From assembly GCF_900108085.1 (NCBI RefSeq), contig NZ_FNVR01000009.1, positions 78,543-142,542 on the forward strand: 64,000 nucleotides of DNA, read 5' to 3'. This document shows, in pieces, positions 1 through 8,116 of this stretch. The position numbers and the translations under genes were made by a program. The first letter of the stretch is position 1. Every line of letters begins with the position of its first letter. Under the pieces are notes generated by a model. It was not told the origin of the DNA. It did not search any database and saw only the letters and a program-made list of their open reading frames with translations. The stretch is from Algoriphagus boritolerans DSM 17298 = JCM 18970. GTDB taxonomy: Bacteria; Bacteroidota; Bacteroidia; Cytophagales; Cyclobacteriaceae.

Positions 1-329
1 ATCTGCTCTTCCGTTTCGATGGAGCAAGGACCCGTGATGATGGCCATTTCTCCGTCTTTGATAAAGACTCCATCGCCGAGATCGACAGAAGTGGGTTTGG
101 CCTTCCACTTTTTGGAAACCAGCTTGTACTCGTCAGACACAATATGAATGTCTTGAATGCCGTCCATTTGGCCGATTTTACGGATGTCAAATTCATTCTT
201 TCCGATGCCGATCAGGTAGTCTCCCAACTGGGTTTTGACCTCGGTAGTTTTGTAGCCGATTTCATTGACCTGATTGATCAATTTTTCCTTTTGGAGGTCG
301 GAAATATCGGGTTGAAGTTGGATAATCAT
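1..329 (-). CDS. aroF: DAHP synthase (3-deoxy-7-phosphoheptulonate synthase), N-terminal part, cut by window edge
   Basis: First enzyme of the shikimate pathway, condensing PEP and erythrose 4-phosphate. Only the first 109 codons are visible. The start is the ATG at 329-327, giving a protein that begins MIIQLQPDISDLQKEKL. The first 85 or so residues look like the small N-terminal regulatory domain found before the barrel in the Thermotoga-type enzyme. The catalytic barrel then opens with the family hallmark GPCSIE. It is the last visible gene of the trp operon, 175 bp after trpA, so it probably raises chorismate supply together with Trp synthesis. Whether a chorismate mutase domain follows cannot be seen. 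Confidence 0.88.
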   Translation of the reverse strand, partial: MIIQLQPDISDLQKEKLINQVNEIGYKTTEVKTQLGDYLIGIGKNEFDIRKIGQMDGIQDIHIVSDEYKLVSKKWKAKPTSVDLGDGVFIKDGEMAIITGPCSIETEEQ

Positions 330-332
330 TTT

Positions 333-374
333 GATTTACGATTTACGAAATGTGAATTACGAGATTTTTGGTAC
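333..374. repeat. Heptad-phased degenerate repeat (trpA-aroF gap, copy 1)
   Basis: Six consecutive 7-nt blocks keep phase. The first five begin with GA; GATTTAC occurs twice in tandem and GAATTAC is a variant. It starts 4 bp upstream of the aroF start codon. Seen directly; function unknown. It is one of seven such runs in the window. Confidence 0.6.
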
Positions 375-479
375 ACTTTGAGATTAAAGCAAATTTTGGG
401 AAATCCCCCGACCCTTATTGAAAAGGTAGAGCAGGCTTTTTACTGATCTTTTTGACCTTAATCCATGAATCAACGCTTT

Positions 480-521
480 ACCAATAACCACTTACTGATA
501 ACTATTAACTAATAACTGATT
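480..521. repeat. Heptad-phased degenerate repeat overlapping the trpA stop codon
   Basis: Six 7-nt blocks, each beginning AC (for example ACTGATA, ACTATTA, ACTAATA), stay in register across the trpA stop codon at 505-507 and cover its last codons. The repeat therefore probably defines the C-terminal residues of TrpA. Seen directly. Confidence 0.6.
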
Positions 522-1278
522 TAATATAATCTTGAATATCTGCACTCAGATCCTTGGCCTCTTTTACTTTCTTGATAAAAGCCGAACCAATAATGGCTCC
601 ATGACTATAATTCGAGGCGGTCGTGAATGTTTCGGAATCTGAAATCCCAAAACCAATCAGCCTCGGATTCTTCAAGTTCATGGCCTTCACCCGCTCGAAA
701 TAGGCGATTTGTTCTTCACTGATTCCTGCACGGGCTCCGGTGATGCTGTGTGCCGAAACCATGTAGATAAATCCGTTTGAGTTTTGGTCGATTTCCCGGA
801 TTCGCTTTTCAGAGGTCTGGGGAGAAATCAGAAAGGTATTGAACAAGCCGTATTCTTCGAAAAGAGCCTTAAACTCATCCTGATACTGCTGCATTGGGAG
901 ATCGGGAAGGATCAGGCCGTCGATGCCGACTTCTTTGCATTTTTTGCAAAAAGCCTCCATTCCATACTGCATGATCGGATTGAGGTAACCCATCAGAACT
1001 ACGGGAAGATGGATTTTGGCACGAAAACCTTTCAACTGCTCGAAAAGTTTCTTCAGACTCATTCCATTTGCCAAAGCGATCATGTTACTGTCCTGAATCG
1101 TAGGCCCATCAGCAATCGGATCGGAATAAGGCACGCCAATCTCGATGATGTCTGCTCCTCCGGCCTGAATCGCCTCCATGATCGGTAGTGTATCCTCCAA
1201 CTCCGGAAAACCCGCGGTGAAGTAGATCGAAAGCACCCGTTCTTTTTTGGTGTTGAATAAGTATTGTATGCGATTCAT
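505..1278 (-). CDS. trpA: Tryptophan synthase alpha chain
   Basis: Cleaves indole-3-glycerol phosphate to indole and glyceraldehyde 3-phosphate; indole is channelled to TrpB. At 257 residues it is of normal length. The segment EIGVPYSDPIADGP holds the two expected catalytic acids (about E46 and D57), and the phosphate-binding end of the barrel is present (GFGIS, then IIGSAFIKK). The ATG at 1278-1276 gives a sensible N-terminus, MNRIQYLF. It is the last trp gene proper, 195 bp downstream of trpB and followed by the DAHP synthase gene. The 3' end runs into a heptad repeat. Confidence 0.97.
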   Translation of the reverse strand: MNRIQYLFNTKKERVLSIYFTAGFPELEDTLPIMEAIQAGGADIIEIGVPYSDPIADGPTIQDSNMIALANGMSLKKLFEQLKGFRAKIHLPVVLMGYLNPIMQYGMEAFCKKCKEVGIDGLILPDLPMQQYQDEFKALFEEYGLFNTFLISPQTSEKRIREIDQNSNGFIYMVSAHSITGARAGISEEQIAYFERVKAMNLKNPRLIGFGISDSETFTTASNYSHGAIIGSAFIKKVKEAKDLSADIQDYIKSVIS

Positions 1279-1357
1279 TTTCTTATTTGAAAGATTGGAA
1301 AATTGGAAAATTAAGTTGGAAGGGCGTAGCGAACTAAGGTTGGAAGGTATGTGACTT

Positions 1358-1392
1358 CGATATTCAGCATTCGATATTCGATATTCATTATT
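1358..1392. repeat. Heptad-phased degenerate repeat (trpB-trpA gap, part 1)
   Basis: Five 7-nt blocks ending in ATT: CGATATT occurs three times, with CAGCATT and CATTATT as variants, all in exact 7-nt register. It lies in the 195-bp gap between trpB and trpA. A looser GGAAAATT-type repeat of about 8 nt lies beside it at roughly 1292-1320. Confidence 0.65.
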
Positions 1393-1437
1393 TTACTATC
1401 CTGGAAAATTGGAAGAAAATGAATTGAAATCCCTCAA

Positions 1438-1479
1438 TACCTTGTATTTCCTAGTTCGTCCCTCGTACTTCCCTCAATA
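1438..1479. repeat. Heptad-phased degenerate repeat reaching the trpB stop codon
   Basis: About six 7-nt blocks, mostly of the form TAnnTCC or TnnnTCG (for example TATTTCC, TAGTTCG, TACTTCC), run directly into the trpB stop codon at 1474-1476. Same 7-nt period as the neighbouring run but a different unit. Confidence 0.6.
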
Positions 1480-2652
1480 TCCTCCCCACTTAATATACGT
1501 CTCCAGATCCTTGTCTCCTCTTCCGGACAGGTTGATGACAATCACATCATCTTTTCGGTATTCGATCAAATTCAAAGCGTGAATGGCGTGAGCAGTTTCA
1601 ATAGCGGGAATAATTCCTTCTGTCCGACTGAGCAAAATACCCGCCTTCATGGCGTCCTCATCCTCCACCGCGACAAACTCAGCTCTACCAATGTCAAACA
1701 AGTGCGCGTGAACCGGTCCGATTCCCGGATAATCCAAGCCTGCCGAAATGGAATGCGGCTCCACCACCTGGCCATCTTCTGTTTGCATCAAAATCGTCTT
1801 CGATCCATGCAAAATCCCCGGAGTACCCAGAACCGTTGTGGCAGCGGACTTTCCGGAATTCACTCCCAATCCTGCCGCCTCGGCAGCAATCAGCCGAACT
1901 TCCGGGGTATTATAATAGTGGTAGAAAGCTCCCGCAGCATTAGATCCGCCACCCACGCAGGCGATGACCGCGTCGGGATTTTCACGCCCTTCCTTTTCCA
2001 TCAACTGCCACTTGATCTCTTCGGAAATCACCGACTGAAATCTGGCAACCATTTCAGGATAAGGATGCGGACCCACCACCGAACCGATGATGTAATGCGT
2101 ATCGACTGGATTATTGATCCACTGACGCATGGCTTCGTTGGTGGCGTCTTTGAGTGTCTGCGAACCGGAAGTGGCCGGAACCACTTTAGCTCCAAGAATT
2201 TTCATCCGCTCCACGTTTGGCTTTTGGCGCTCGATGTCCAGCGAACCCATGTATACGGTGCAATCCATACCCATTAAGGCGCAAACAGTAGCCGTTGCCA
2301 CACCATGCTGCCCGGCTCCGGTTTCGGCGATGATCCGCTTTTTCCCGAGCTTCTTTGCCAAAATGATTTGCCCGACCGTATTATTCACTTTGTGCGCTCC
2401 TGTGTGGCAAAGATCTTCCCGCTTGAGGTAAATTTTGGCTCCAAATTTCTCAGAAAGTCGTGAAGCAAAGTACAAGGGCGTCGGGCGACCTACAAAATCC
2501 CGCAGGAGCATCTGAAACTCAGTTTGATATTCCGGAGTGGCTATGATCGCTTCCCAATTTTCCCTTAGCTCCTCAATATTTGGATGAAGCATCTCGGGGA
2601 TGTATGCCCCGCCAAACTTTCCATAAAAGCCCTTTTCATCTACACGTATCAT
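1474..2652 (-). CDS. trpB: Tryptophan synthase beta chain
   Basis: PLP enzyme joining indole and L-serine to make tryptophan. It has 392 residues, the normal TrpB1 length. The PLP lysine lies in HTGAHKVNN (about K88) and the cofactor-phosphate loop is GGGSNA. The N-terminal [10 protein letters not shown] is characteristic of the TrpA-dependent form rather than TrpB2. The gap to trpF upstream is 72 bp and to trpA downstream 195 bp, both with heptad repeats. It works as an alpha2-beta2 complex with TrpA. Confidence 0.98.
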   Translation of the reverse strand: MIRVDEKGFYGKFGGAYIPEMLHPNIEELRENWEAIIATPEYQTEFQMLLRDFVGRPTPLYFASRLSEKFGAKIYLKREDLCHTGAHKVNNTVGQIILAKKLGKKRIIAETGAGQHGVATATVCALMGMDCTVYMGSLDIERQKPNVERMKILGAKVVPATSGSQTLKDATNEAMRQWINNPVDTHYIIGSVVGPHPYPEMVARFQSVISEEIKWQLMEKEGRENPDAVIACVGGGSNAAGAFYHYYNTPEVRLIAAEAAGLGVNSGKSAATTVLGTPGILHGSKTILMQTEDGQVVEPHSISAGLDYPGIGPVHAHLFDIGRAEFVAVEDEDAMKAGILLSRTEGIIPAIETAHAIHALNLIEYRKDDVIVINLSGRGDKDLETYIKWGGY

Positions 2653-2660
2653 GGCTGTGA

Positions 2661-2702
2661 GTTAATAGTTAAATGTTTAATGGTTAAGGGTTTTCAGTGT
2701 TC
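2661..2702. repeat. Heptad-phased degenerate repeat (trpF-trpB gap)
   Basis: Six 7-nt blocks on a GTTAATA / GTTAAAT / GTTTAAT theme, decaying towards the trpF side. They fill over half of the 72-bp gap between trpF and trpB. Seen directly. Confidence 0.55.
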
Positions 2703-2724
2703 AAACCTTAGCCAAATCGGTACT

Positions 2725-3354
2725 CTAAATTTGAGTTAACTGCCTTTTAAAACGGGTTAACTTTTCAATATTTTTTAGACCCGGAGCATCTTCAAATTTC
2801 GAGTTGAGATCTACTCCTTGGAGTTGGGGGAGTCGCTCGCGCAAAGCCAAAACTTGGTCCACACTTTCATCATCCAACCCGCCACTCAGTAGGAAGCTTT
2901 TGTCGAAGGGATAAGTTTCCAAAATCTTCCAGTCAAATTTCCTTCCTGAGCCTCCATGAGTCGTCGTGGCGGTATCAAACAGAAATTTACTCACAAATGG
3001 CAGGTATCCCTCCAGACTTTTCCAATCGATCTCCGCTCCTACTGAAATCACTTTCCAAAGGGCACAATCGGTCTTTTCTGATAAACTTTTGACGAAGTCT
3101 GGGGATTCATTTCCATGAAGTTGAACAACTGAAAGCCGGAATTCCTTCACCTTTGTCATGATTTCTTCCTCAGATTCATTGACAAAAACCCCGACTTTTT
3201 TGACCGGAGTATCTTTCAGTTCTGCAGCCTTTTCATCCGAAACAAAACGTGGTGACTTGGAATAAAAGATCAACCCCATCCAGTCCGGCTTCACCTTTGA
3301 AATCAGACTCCGGATATTATCCGGATCACGCATGCCGCAGACTTTGATCTCCAT
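2725..3354 (-). CDS. trpF: Phosphoribosylanthranilate isomerase
   Basis: Isomerises phosphoribosylanthranilate to CdRP. It has 209 residues. The N-terminal MEIKVCGM carries the catalytic Cys (C6), and the conserved TTTHGGSGRKFDW segment includes the general acid Asp. The start codon overlaps the trpC stop by one base (TAATG), so the two genes are probably translationally coupled. It is a stand-alone enzyme here, not fused to TrpC as in enterobacteria. Confidence 0.97.
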   Translation of the reverse strand: MEIKVCGMRDPDNIRSLISKVKPDWMGLIFYSKSPRFVSDEKAAELKDTPVKKVGVFVNESEEEIMTKVKEFRLSVVQLHGNESPDFVKSLSEKTDCALWKVISVGAEIDWKSLEGYLPFVSKFLFDTATTTHGGSGRKFDWKILETYPFDKSFLLSGGLDDESVDQVLALRERLPQLQGVDLNSKFEDAPGLKNIEKLTRFKRQLTQI

Positions 3355-4172
3355 TATGATTTGCTCAGCTCGGTTGCGGCCAGAAGTTTTCGGTATTCTT
3401 TAATAAAATTGTAAGCTGCCTGATCAGGACGGGCTGATTTCATGAATCTTTCTCCTATAAGAAATCCATCATATCCGGCTTTTTTGAGCTCAATCAAGGT
3501 TTTGGAATCAGAAATCCCGCTTTCGGAAACTTTCACAAAATTGGACGGAATCTGATTGACCAAATCCAAAGAAGTGTCAAGTGAAACCTCAAAGGTCTTC
3601 AGGTTTCGATTGTTTACTCCAACCAGGTCGACGTTTTCGTTGAGGCTTTTTTCAAGCTCTTCTCTGTCATGCACTTCCAAGAGAACTTCCAAACCAAGAC
3701 TTTTTGCAAAAGAAGCCAATTCTTTCAGTTTGGCAGGTTCCAAAGCCGCAGCGATCAACAAAATGCAATCAGCTCCGATGGACTTAGCTTCTATGATTTG
3801 ATATTCATCCACCACAAAGTCTTTCCTTAGAATTGGGCAGAAGTTGAATTTTCGAGCAGTTTTCAAGTCTTCATTGGTCCCTCCGAAATATTCCTTGTCA
3901 GTGAGGATCGATAATGCTGATGCGCCTGCCTGCATGTAGCCAATACTGACTTTTTCGACGGAAGCTGACCCGTTGATCATTCCCTTGGAAGGAGATTTTC
4001 GCTTAAACTCGGCGATGATTCCTGACTTCTCAGGATTGGTCACATACTTTTTAATCGAGACCACTTTCCCTTCGAAATAAATGCTTTGCTCCAACAACTT
4101 CACAGGAAGTATGCTGCTTTTCTCGGCTACTTGGCGTCTTTTGTCCGCGATGATTTTTTCTAAAATATTCAT
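3354..4172 (-). CDS. trpC: Indole-3-glycerol phosphate synthase
   Basis: Closes the indole ring, converting CdRP to indole-3-glycerol phosphate. It has 272 residues. The signature IIAEFKRKSPSKG (about 52-64) holds the catalytic Glu/Lys and the substrate loop. LVGVNNRNLKTF and the ESGI / IGERFM phosphate-binding strands follow. Start is the ATG at 4172, 8 bp after the trpD stop; the end overlaps trpF by one base. Confidence 0.97.
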   Translation of the reverse strand: MNILEKIIADKRRQVAEKSSILPVKLLEQSIYFEGKVVSIKKYVTNPEKSGIIAEFKRKSPSKGMINGSASVEKVSIGYMQAGASALSILTDKEYFGGTNEDLKTARKFNFCPILRKDFVVDEYQIIEAKSIGADCILLIAAALEPAKLKELASFAKSLGLEVLLEVHDREELEKSLNENVDLVGVNNRNLKTFEVSLDTSLDLVNQIPSNFVKVSESGISDSKTLIELKKAGYDGFLIGERFMKSARPDQAAYNFIKEYRKLLAATELSKS

Positions 4173-4180
4173 TGATTTGA

Positions 4181-5191
4181 TTAAGCTAAAGAAACTGTGG
4201 TTTTTGGATTGACTAGACCTTGGAATACACGAAAAGCTTTTCCGCTAAGTAGAACTTCCTCAGCCTGAGCGACTGCATCATGGAAACTCAAGGTATCGCT
4301 TGCTGTCACCAGGGCCGCGGCGGCATTTGCAATCACTACTGAATTTTGACTTGGGGTCCCCTCACCTTTTAGGATGTGTTCAAATATTTTTGCAGACTCC
4401 TGGACCGTATCTCCGCCGGCAATACTGTCAGCTGATAATCTGCTCAGTCCAAGATTTTCAGGAATGAGCAACTTTTCACCTCGGTTTGAAATCATCTTAA
4501 ACGGTCCGGTCAAGGATATCTCATCGTAGCCATCCAGCGAATGAAGAATAGAAAATTGACCTTCCATTTCCTGATAGAGATACCCATACAGCCGGGCAAG
4601 TTCAAGACTAAATACGCCTACTAATTGTTTTTTGGGGAAGCTTGGATTCACCATTGGCCCAAGCATGTTGAAGAATGTTTTTACACCAAGCTCTTTACGG
4701 ATTGGAGCGACATTTTTCATTGCCGGATGAAAAAGCGGTGCGTGCAGAAAGCAGATTCCTGCCTCATCCAAAGATCTGCGAATTTCACTGATGTCATTCG
4801 TAAAATCATAACCAAAGTACGCCAGAAGGTTGGATGAGCCACAGATTGAAGAAACACCTGTATTTCCATGCTTAGCAACATTTTGTCCTGCTCCCGCCAC
4901 GATAAAGGATGCCAGTGTAGAAATATTGAAGGTGTCTTTGCCGTCTCCCCCTGTACCACAGAGATCCATGGCATCGTATTCTTGGATCTCCACAGGAATA
5001 CACAACTCCAACATTGCCTCACGAAATCCCTTTAGCTCCTCCACAGTAATACTACGCATGAGATAGACGGTCATAAAAGCTGCGATCTGACTCGAATTGT
5101 ACGAACCAGTAGCGAGGTTTTTCAACACGTCCCGTGCTTGATCCTGAGAGAGCGTTTTATGTTCGATCAATTGGTTAAGAATTTCTTTCAT
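4181..5191 (-). CDS. trpD: Anthranilate phosphoribosyltransferase
   Basis: Transfers the phosphoribosyl group of PRPP to anthranilate. It has 336 residues. The PRPP-binding GTGGDG (about 79-84) and KHGN (about 107-110) motifs are intact, and the N-terminal helical domain is of normal length. It is a free-standing protein, not fused to TrpG. The gap to trpC is 8 bp and to trpG upstream 38 bp. Confidence 0.97.
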   Translation of the reverse strand: MKEILNQLIEHKTLSQDQARDVLKNLATGSYNSSQIAAFMTVYLMRSITVEELKGFREAMLELCIPVEIQEYDAMDLCGTGGDGKDTFNISTLASFIVAGAGQNVAKHGNTGVSSICGSSNLLAYFGYDFTNDISEIRRSLDEAGICFLHAPLFHPAMKNVAPIRKELGVKTFFNMLGPMVNPSFPKKQLVGVFSLELARLYGYLYQEMEGQFSILHSLDGYDEISLTGPFKMISNRGEKLLIPENLGLSRLSADSIAGGDTVQESAKIFEHILKGEGTPSQNSVVIANAAAALVTASDTLSFHDAVAQAEEVLLSGKAFRVFQGLVNPKTTVSLA

Positions 5192-5229
5192 TGTAGGTGG
5201 GTGGGATGATCATAGATTAGAAATAGGTC

Positions 5230-5796
5230 TCAAGATTTCAGCCAGTTTTGCATGATTTTGACTCCGTTTTCGGTGAGGATACTTTCCGGGTGAAACTGGA
5301 CACCTCTTACGTTAAGCTTCTTATGACGTACAGCCATGATCTGCTGATCAGGCGTTCTGGCGATTACTTCGAGATCAGGCGAAAGGGTGGATTCGTCGAT
5401 GACCCAAGAATGATATCTTCCAATATTAAATGTATCTGGGATTCCTTCGAAAAGCAAGTCCTTTTGAATAGTCACATTGGAAGCCACCCCATGCAGCACT
5501 TCAGAAAGGTTGATTAAGCTACCTCCAAAAGCTTCACCGATTGCCTGATGTCCTAGGCAAACACCAAGGATTGATTTAGTTTCGGCATATTGCTTCAGCA
5601 ATTCAGGCATGATCCCTGCTTCGGATGGAAGCCCGGGCCCTGGGGAAAGGATGATTTTATCATATTGGTCTATATCCTCCAAACTGATTTTATCATTTCG
5701 AAAGACATCCATTTTAGTGCCGTACCCCAACTGACGCACGATGTACACCAGGTTATAAGTAAAGGAGTCGTAATTATCGAGGACGAGGATTTTCAT
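5230..5796 (-). CDS. trpG: Anthranilate synthase component II (glutamine amidotransferase)
   Basis: Supplies ammonia from glutamine to TrpE. It has 188 residues. The class I amidotransferase triad is visible: Cys in GVCLGHQ (about C80), and His and Glu in GVQFHPES (about H169, E171). The N-terminal LDNYDSFTYN is typical. It might also serve p-aminobenzoate synthase, since many bacteria share one subunit. It is separated from trpE by an inserted unrelated gene, which is unusual because the two subunits act as a complex. Confidence 0.96.
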   Translation of the reverse strand: MKILVLDNYDSFTYNLVYIVRQLGYGTKMDVFRNDKISLEDIDQYDKIILSPGPGLPSEAGIMPELLKQYAETKSILGVCLGHQAIGEAFGGSLINLSEVLHGVASNVTIQKDLLFEGIPDTFNIGRYHSWVIDESTLSPDLEVIARTPDQQIMAVRHKKLNVRGVQFHPESILTENGVKIMQNWLKS

Positions 5797-5942
5797 TTTT
5801 TTGGTTGTAAAGTGTCAAGGTCAGAAAGTTGGAAAGTTTTCCAAAGTCGGGCCTTGTTCAATAGGTTAGGTTTTACTCTTTAAGAATTTGAATTGTTGAA
5901 ACCTTATTTTTTCAGGGATTAGCAAAATTTAAAACAGGCTTC

Positions 5943-6314
5943 TTATTTAATCTTTTTTGTTTTTAGATAGGTTACCAAAGCTTTGATTTGTCTGGAAAGT
6001 CCAATTAGCTCTTCCTTCAGGATCAGATATTTCTCTTCAGAAACCCGGTTTACTTTGACAAGGAGTGCTAATTGGCTTCTTAACTCTCCGGCTGAACCTT
6101 TGGCATATCCAAGAAATTTGACAAACTGAACGCTATTGTTGTATTCAAAACCCTCTGCAATGTTGTTGGAAATAGAAACTGCACTGCCAATCAATTGGTC
6201 TCGAGACTTATAGTCATTTTTGAGCGGAGACTGATCAGAGATATTATAAATTTCCACACCTATTTCTATTGCCTTTTGCCAAATAACCAACTCTTCAAAA
6301 CTATTAACTTTCAT
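5943..6314 (-). CDS. Four-helix-bundle protein (23S rRNA intervening-sequence / S23 family) inside the trp operon
   Basis: About 123 residues if translation starts at the ATG at 6314 (MKVNSFEELVIWQKA); an upstream ATG at 6362 would add 16 unrelated residues. The pattern FEELVIWQKAIE, then IAEGF and a C-terminal GELRSQLALL segment, is the signature of the S23/IVS four-helix-bundle family. Members are encoded in 23S rRNA intervening sequences in some bacteria and as free-standing genes in many Bacteroidota; their biochemical role is unsettled. It is co-directional, 83 bp after trpE and 146 bp before trpG, so it must be read with the trp mRNA unless it has its own promoter. Confidence 0.9.
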   Translation of the reverse strand: MKVNSFEELVIWQKAIEIGVEIYNISDQSPLKNDYKSRDQLIGSAVSISNNIAEGFEYNNSVQFVKFLGYAKGSAGELRSQLALLVKVNRVSEEKYLILKEELIGLSRQIKALVTYLKTKKIK

Positions 6315-6397
6315 ATCAATGTCATTTAGGTCATATTCTAAGACAATCGACAAACTCTCCAAAACATTACAACTTTTACACTTTACAACCTTACAAC

Positions 6398-7810
6398 TTA
6401 AATCCCTTCCGCCGCTCGCAACGCCACTCGCAACGCCTCAAGTTTATTCGCCACCTCCTGCAGTTCAGAAGGAATCGAGCTTTTCGCTACGACCCCTGCC
6501 CCTGCCTGGAATCTGAGCTGATTATTTTCTGAGACAAATGATCGGATTAGAATGGCATGATTGAAGTCTCCATTAAAGCCAAGATACCCGATCGCTCCGC
6601 CATAGAATTGCCTGCTGGTATTCTCCAATTCATCGATCAGTTCCATCGCACGGTACTTTGGCGCTCCGCTCAAAGTCCCAGCAGGAAAAGTGTCTGCTAC
6701 GAGTTGAAGTGGATTGGCTCCTTCCGGAAGATGGCCGGTCACTTTCGAAACGAGATGAATCACATGGGAGTAGAATTGAATTTCTTTGAAAACATCGACC
6801 TCCACCTTATCAGAGGATCTGGAAAGATCATTTCTGGCCAAATCCACCAACATCACATGCTCAGAGTTTTCTTTGGGATCGTCGAAAAGCTTTTTGGCCA
6901 ATTCCGCATCCTCGATATCATTACCGGTTCTCCGGAACGTACCTGCAATCGGGAAAATGGTTGCCTTTTGGTTTTTGACCACAATCTGTGCTTCAGGTGA
7001 GCTTCCGAAAACTTTGAAGGATCCGTAATCGAAATAGAATAAATAAGGTGAGGGATTAACAGAACGTAGCGCACGGTAGACATTGAATTCATCCCCTTTG
7101 AAGTCGGTAGTGAAGCGTCTTGAAAGCACAATCTGAAAGACATCACCACGAAAACAATGCTCACGACCCTGATTGAGGATTTTGAGAAATTCCTCATCGG
7201 TATAATTGGATACTTCTTCGCCGATTTTTTTAAATGAATAGGCTGGAATATTCTTGTTATTGAGCAAGGTCTCGATTTCATCCATGTATTCCGGTTGATC
7301 CGCTCCTGCGACACGATGCTCGAACAGGTGTAATTCATTTTTGTAATGATCGACTACAATGATGTTTTGGTACATCGAATACTGCATCATCGGGGTCTCG
7401 TTCGGTTTGGTATTTTGAAGTTTGATGTCTTCAAAATAAGCCAAGGTATCGTACTGTATGTATCCAAACAGTCCGTTGGAACTGAATTTAAAAGTATCAG
7501 AAGCCGGGTCAAATTTATTCCCAAAAGCTCTCAGGCAGTCCATCAATCGCTTTTTTTCGGAAACCTCATACTCCAAATCCTCACCAACTGGAAGTGTTTC
7601 TCTGACCTGCCCTGCATTGAAACTGAAAGTGGCAATGGGATTAAAACAGATAAACGAATAGCTGTTTTCCTGGCCGTGGTAATCGGAGCTTTCCAGCAGA
7701 ATCGGATTTGCAAACCGATCTCTAATCTGCAGGTAAATGCTCACCGGAGTGATCGTATCCGCCAATCGCTTGCGGTAAGTAGTCAGAATCGGGAATTTTA
7801 CGTGGCTCAT
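6398..7810 (-). CDS. trpE: Anthranilate synthase component I
   Basis: Converts chorismate to anthranilate using ammonia from TrpG; the committed and feedback-inhibited step. It has 470 residues. LLESSDYHG near the N-terminus contains the LLES element involved in Trp feedback binding. The chorismate-binding core has AGTFRRTG, LVDLARNDLSR, SGAPKYRAMELIDELE and YGGAIGYLGFNGD. First structural gene of the operon, with its ATG at 7810, 21 nt beyond the U-tract of the upstream attenuator. Confidence 0.97.
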   Translation of the reverse strand: MSHVKFPILTTYRKRLADTITPVSIYLQIRDRFANPILLESSDYHGQENSYSFICFNPIATFSFNAGQVRETLPVGEDLEYEVSEKKRLMDCLRAFGNKFDPASDTFKFSSNGLFGYIQYDTLAYFEDIKLQNTKPNETPMMQYSMYQNIIVVDHYKNELHLFEHRVAGADQPEYMDEIETLLNNKNIPAYSFKKIGEEVSNYTDEEFLKILNQGREHCFRGDVFQIVLSRRFTTDFKGDEFNVYRALRSVNPSPYLFYFDYGSFKVFGSSPEAQIVVKNQKATIFPIAGTFRRTGNDIEDAELAKKLFDDPKENSEHVMLVDLARNDLSRSSDKVEVDVFKEIQFYSHVIHLVSKVTGHLPEGANPLQLVADTFPAGTLSGAPKYRAMELIDELENTSRQFYGGAIGYLGFNGDFNHAILIRSFVSENNQLRFQAGAGVVAKSSIPSELQEVANKLEALRVALRAAEGI

Positions 7811-7830
7811 TTGGGGTTGATTTTTTGCAT

Positions 7831-7866
7831 TAAAAAAGGCTTACCGGGAAATCCAGTAAGCCTTTT
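7831..7866 (-). terminator. trp attenuator terminator hairpin
   Basis: On the minus strand, an 11-bp perfect stem (AAAAGGCTTAC at 7866-7856 with GTAAGCCTTTT at 7844-7834) is followed by six T. It lies after the Trp-rich leader peptide and before trpE, which is the position of a regulated terminator, not one that ends a gene. Its 5' arm overlaps the 3' arm of the competing antiterminator pairing. Confidence 0.88.
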
Positions 7867-7899
7867 ACTATGTGTTGCACAAATTTTAGGCAACGGCTT
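7858..7899 (-). promoter_or_regulatory. Candidate antiterminator of the trp leader
   Basis: Read on the minus strand, AAGCC (7899-7895) can pair with GGCTT (7862-7858), and the next bases GTTGC (7894-7890) pair with GCAAC (7878-7874). GGCTT is part of the 5' arm of the terminator, so the two structures exclude each other. AAGCCGTTGC lies in the last codons of the leader ORF. A ribosome stalled at the Trp codons would leave it free; one that reaches the stop codon would cover it. The pairing is by eye, with no energy calculation. Confidence 0.7.
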
Positions 7900-7945
7900 T
7901 CTGAGCTTTCCCTTGGAAAGTTAAAAAAGACCACCACCAGTACAT
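7886..7945 (-). CDS. trpL: trp leader peptide with three consecutive Trp codons
   Basis: A 19-codon ORF on the minus strand: ATG, TAC, then TGG TGG TGG (7939-7931), ending GCC GTT GCC TAA. The peptide is MYWWWSFLTFQGKAQKAVA. Three adjacent Trp codons are very unlikely by chance, and the ORF lies between a promoter match and an intrinsic terminator upstream of trpE. It should act as the Trp-charge sensor: scarcity of Trp-tRNA stalls the ribosome and allows read-through into trpE. The peptide itself probably has no other role. Confidence 0.92.
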   Translation of the reverse strand: MYWWWSFLTFQGKAQKAVA

Positions 7946-7973
7946 ATTTGCGCTTGATTTCATATTGTAGCCG

Positions 7974-8003
7974 CAAATTTAGAAAGGGATTGGAGTTTGC
8001 AAA
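7974..8003 (-). promoter_or_regulatory. trp operon promoter (Bacteroidota type)
   Basis: On the minus strand, TTTG (8003-8000), an 18-nt spacer and TAAATTTG (7981-7974) match the Bacteroidota consensus TTTG / TAnnTTTG. Transcription would start near 7967, about 20 nt before the trpL ATG. The implied leader RNA up to the terminator is about 135 nt. Confidence 0.7.
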
Positions 8004-8116
8004 GAATCATTTCATTTTTTTCGAAAAAATATTCGATTTCCAAAATACTTGACAGTAAAGTTCGAAACCAATTTCTCAAATTCTTCGTTGAAAAATTCGA
8101 AATAACCCAATAAGAC

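Noticed and set aside
480..521. Heptad runs as a CRISPR array or as a coding repeat
   Set aside because: Units are 7 nt with no spacers, differ between loci, and 7 is not a multiple of 3, so they encode no repeated peptide.
1579..2277. Long plus-strand frame of 232 codons
   Set aside because: Antisense to trpB, a well-supported gene; Arg/Ser/His-rich shadow translation.
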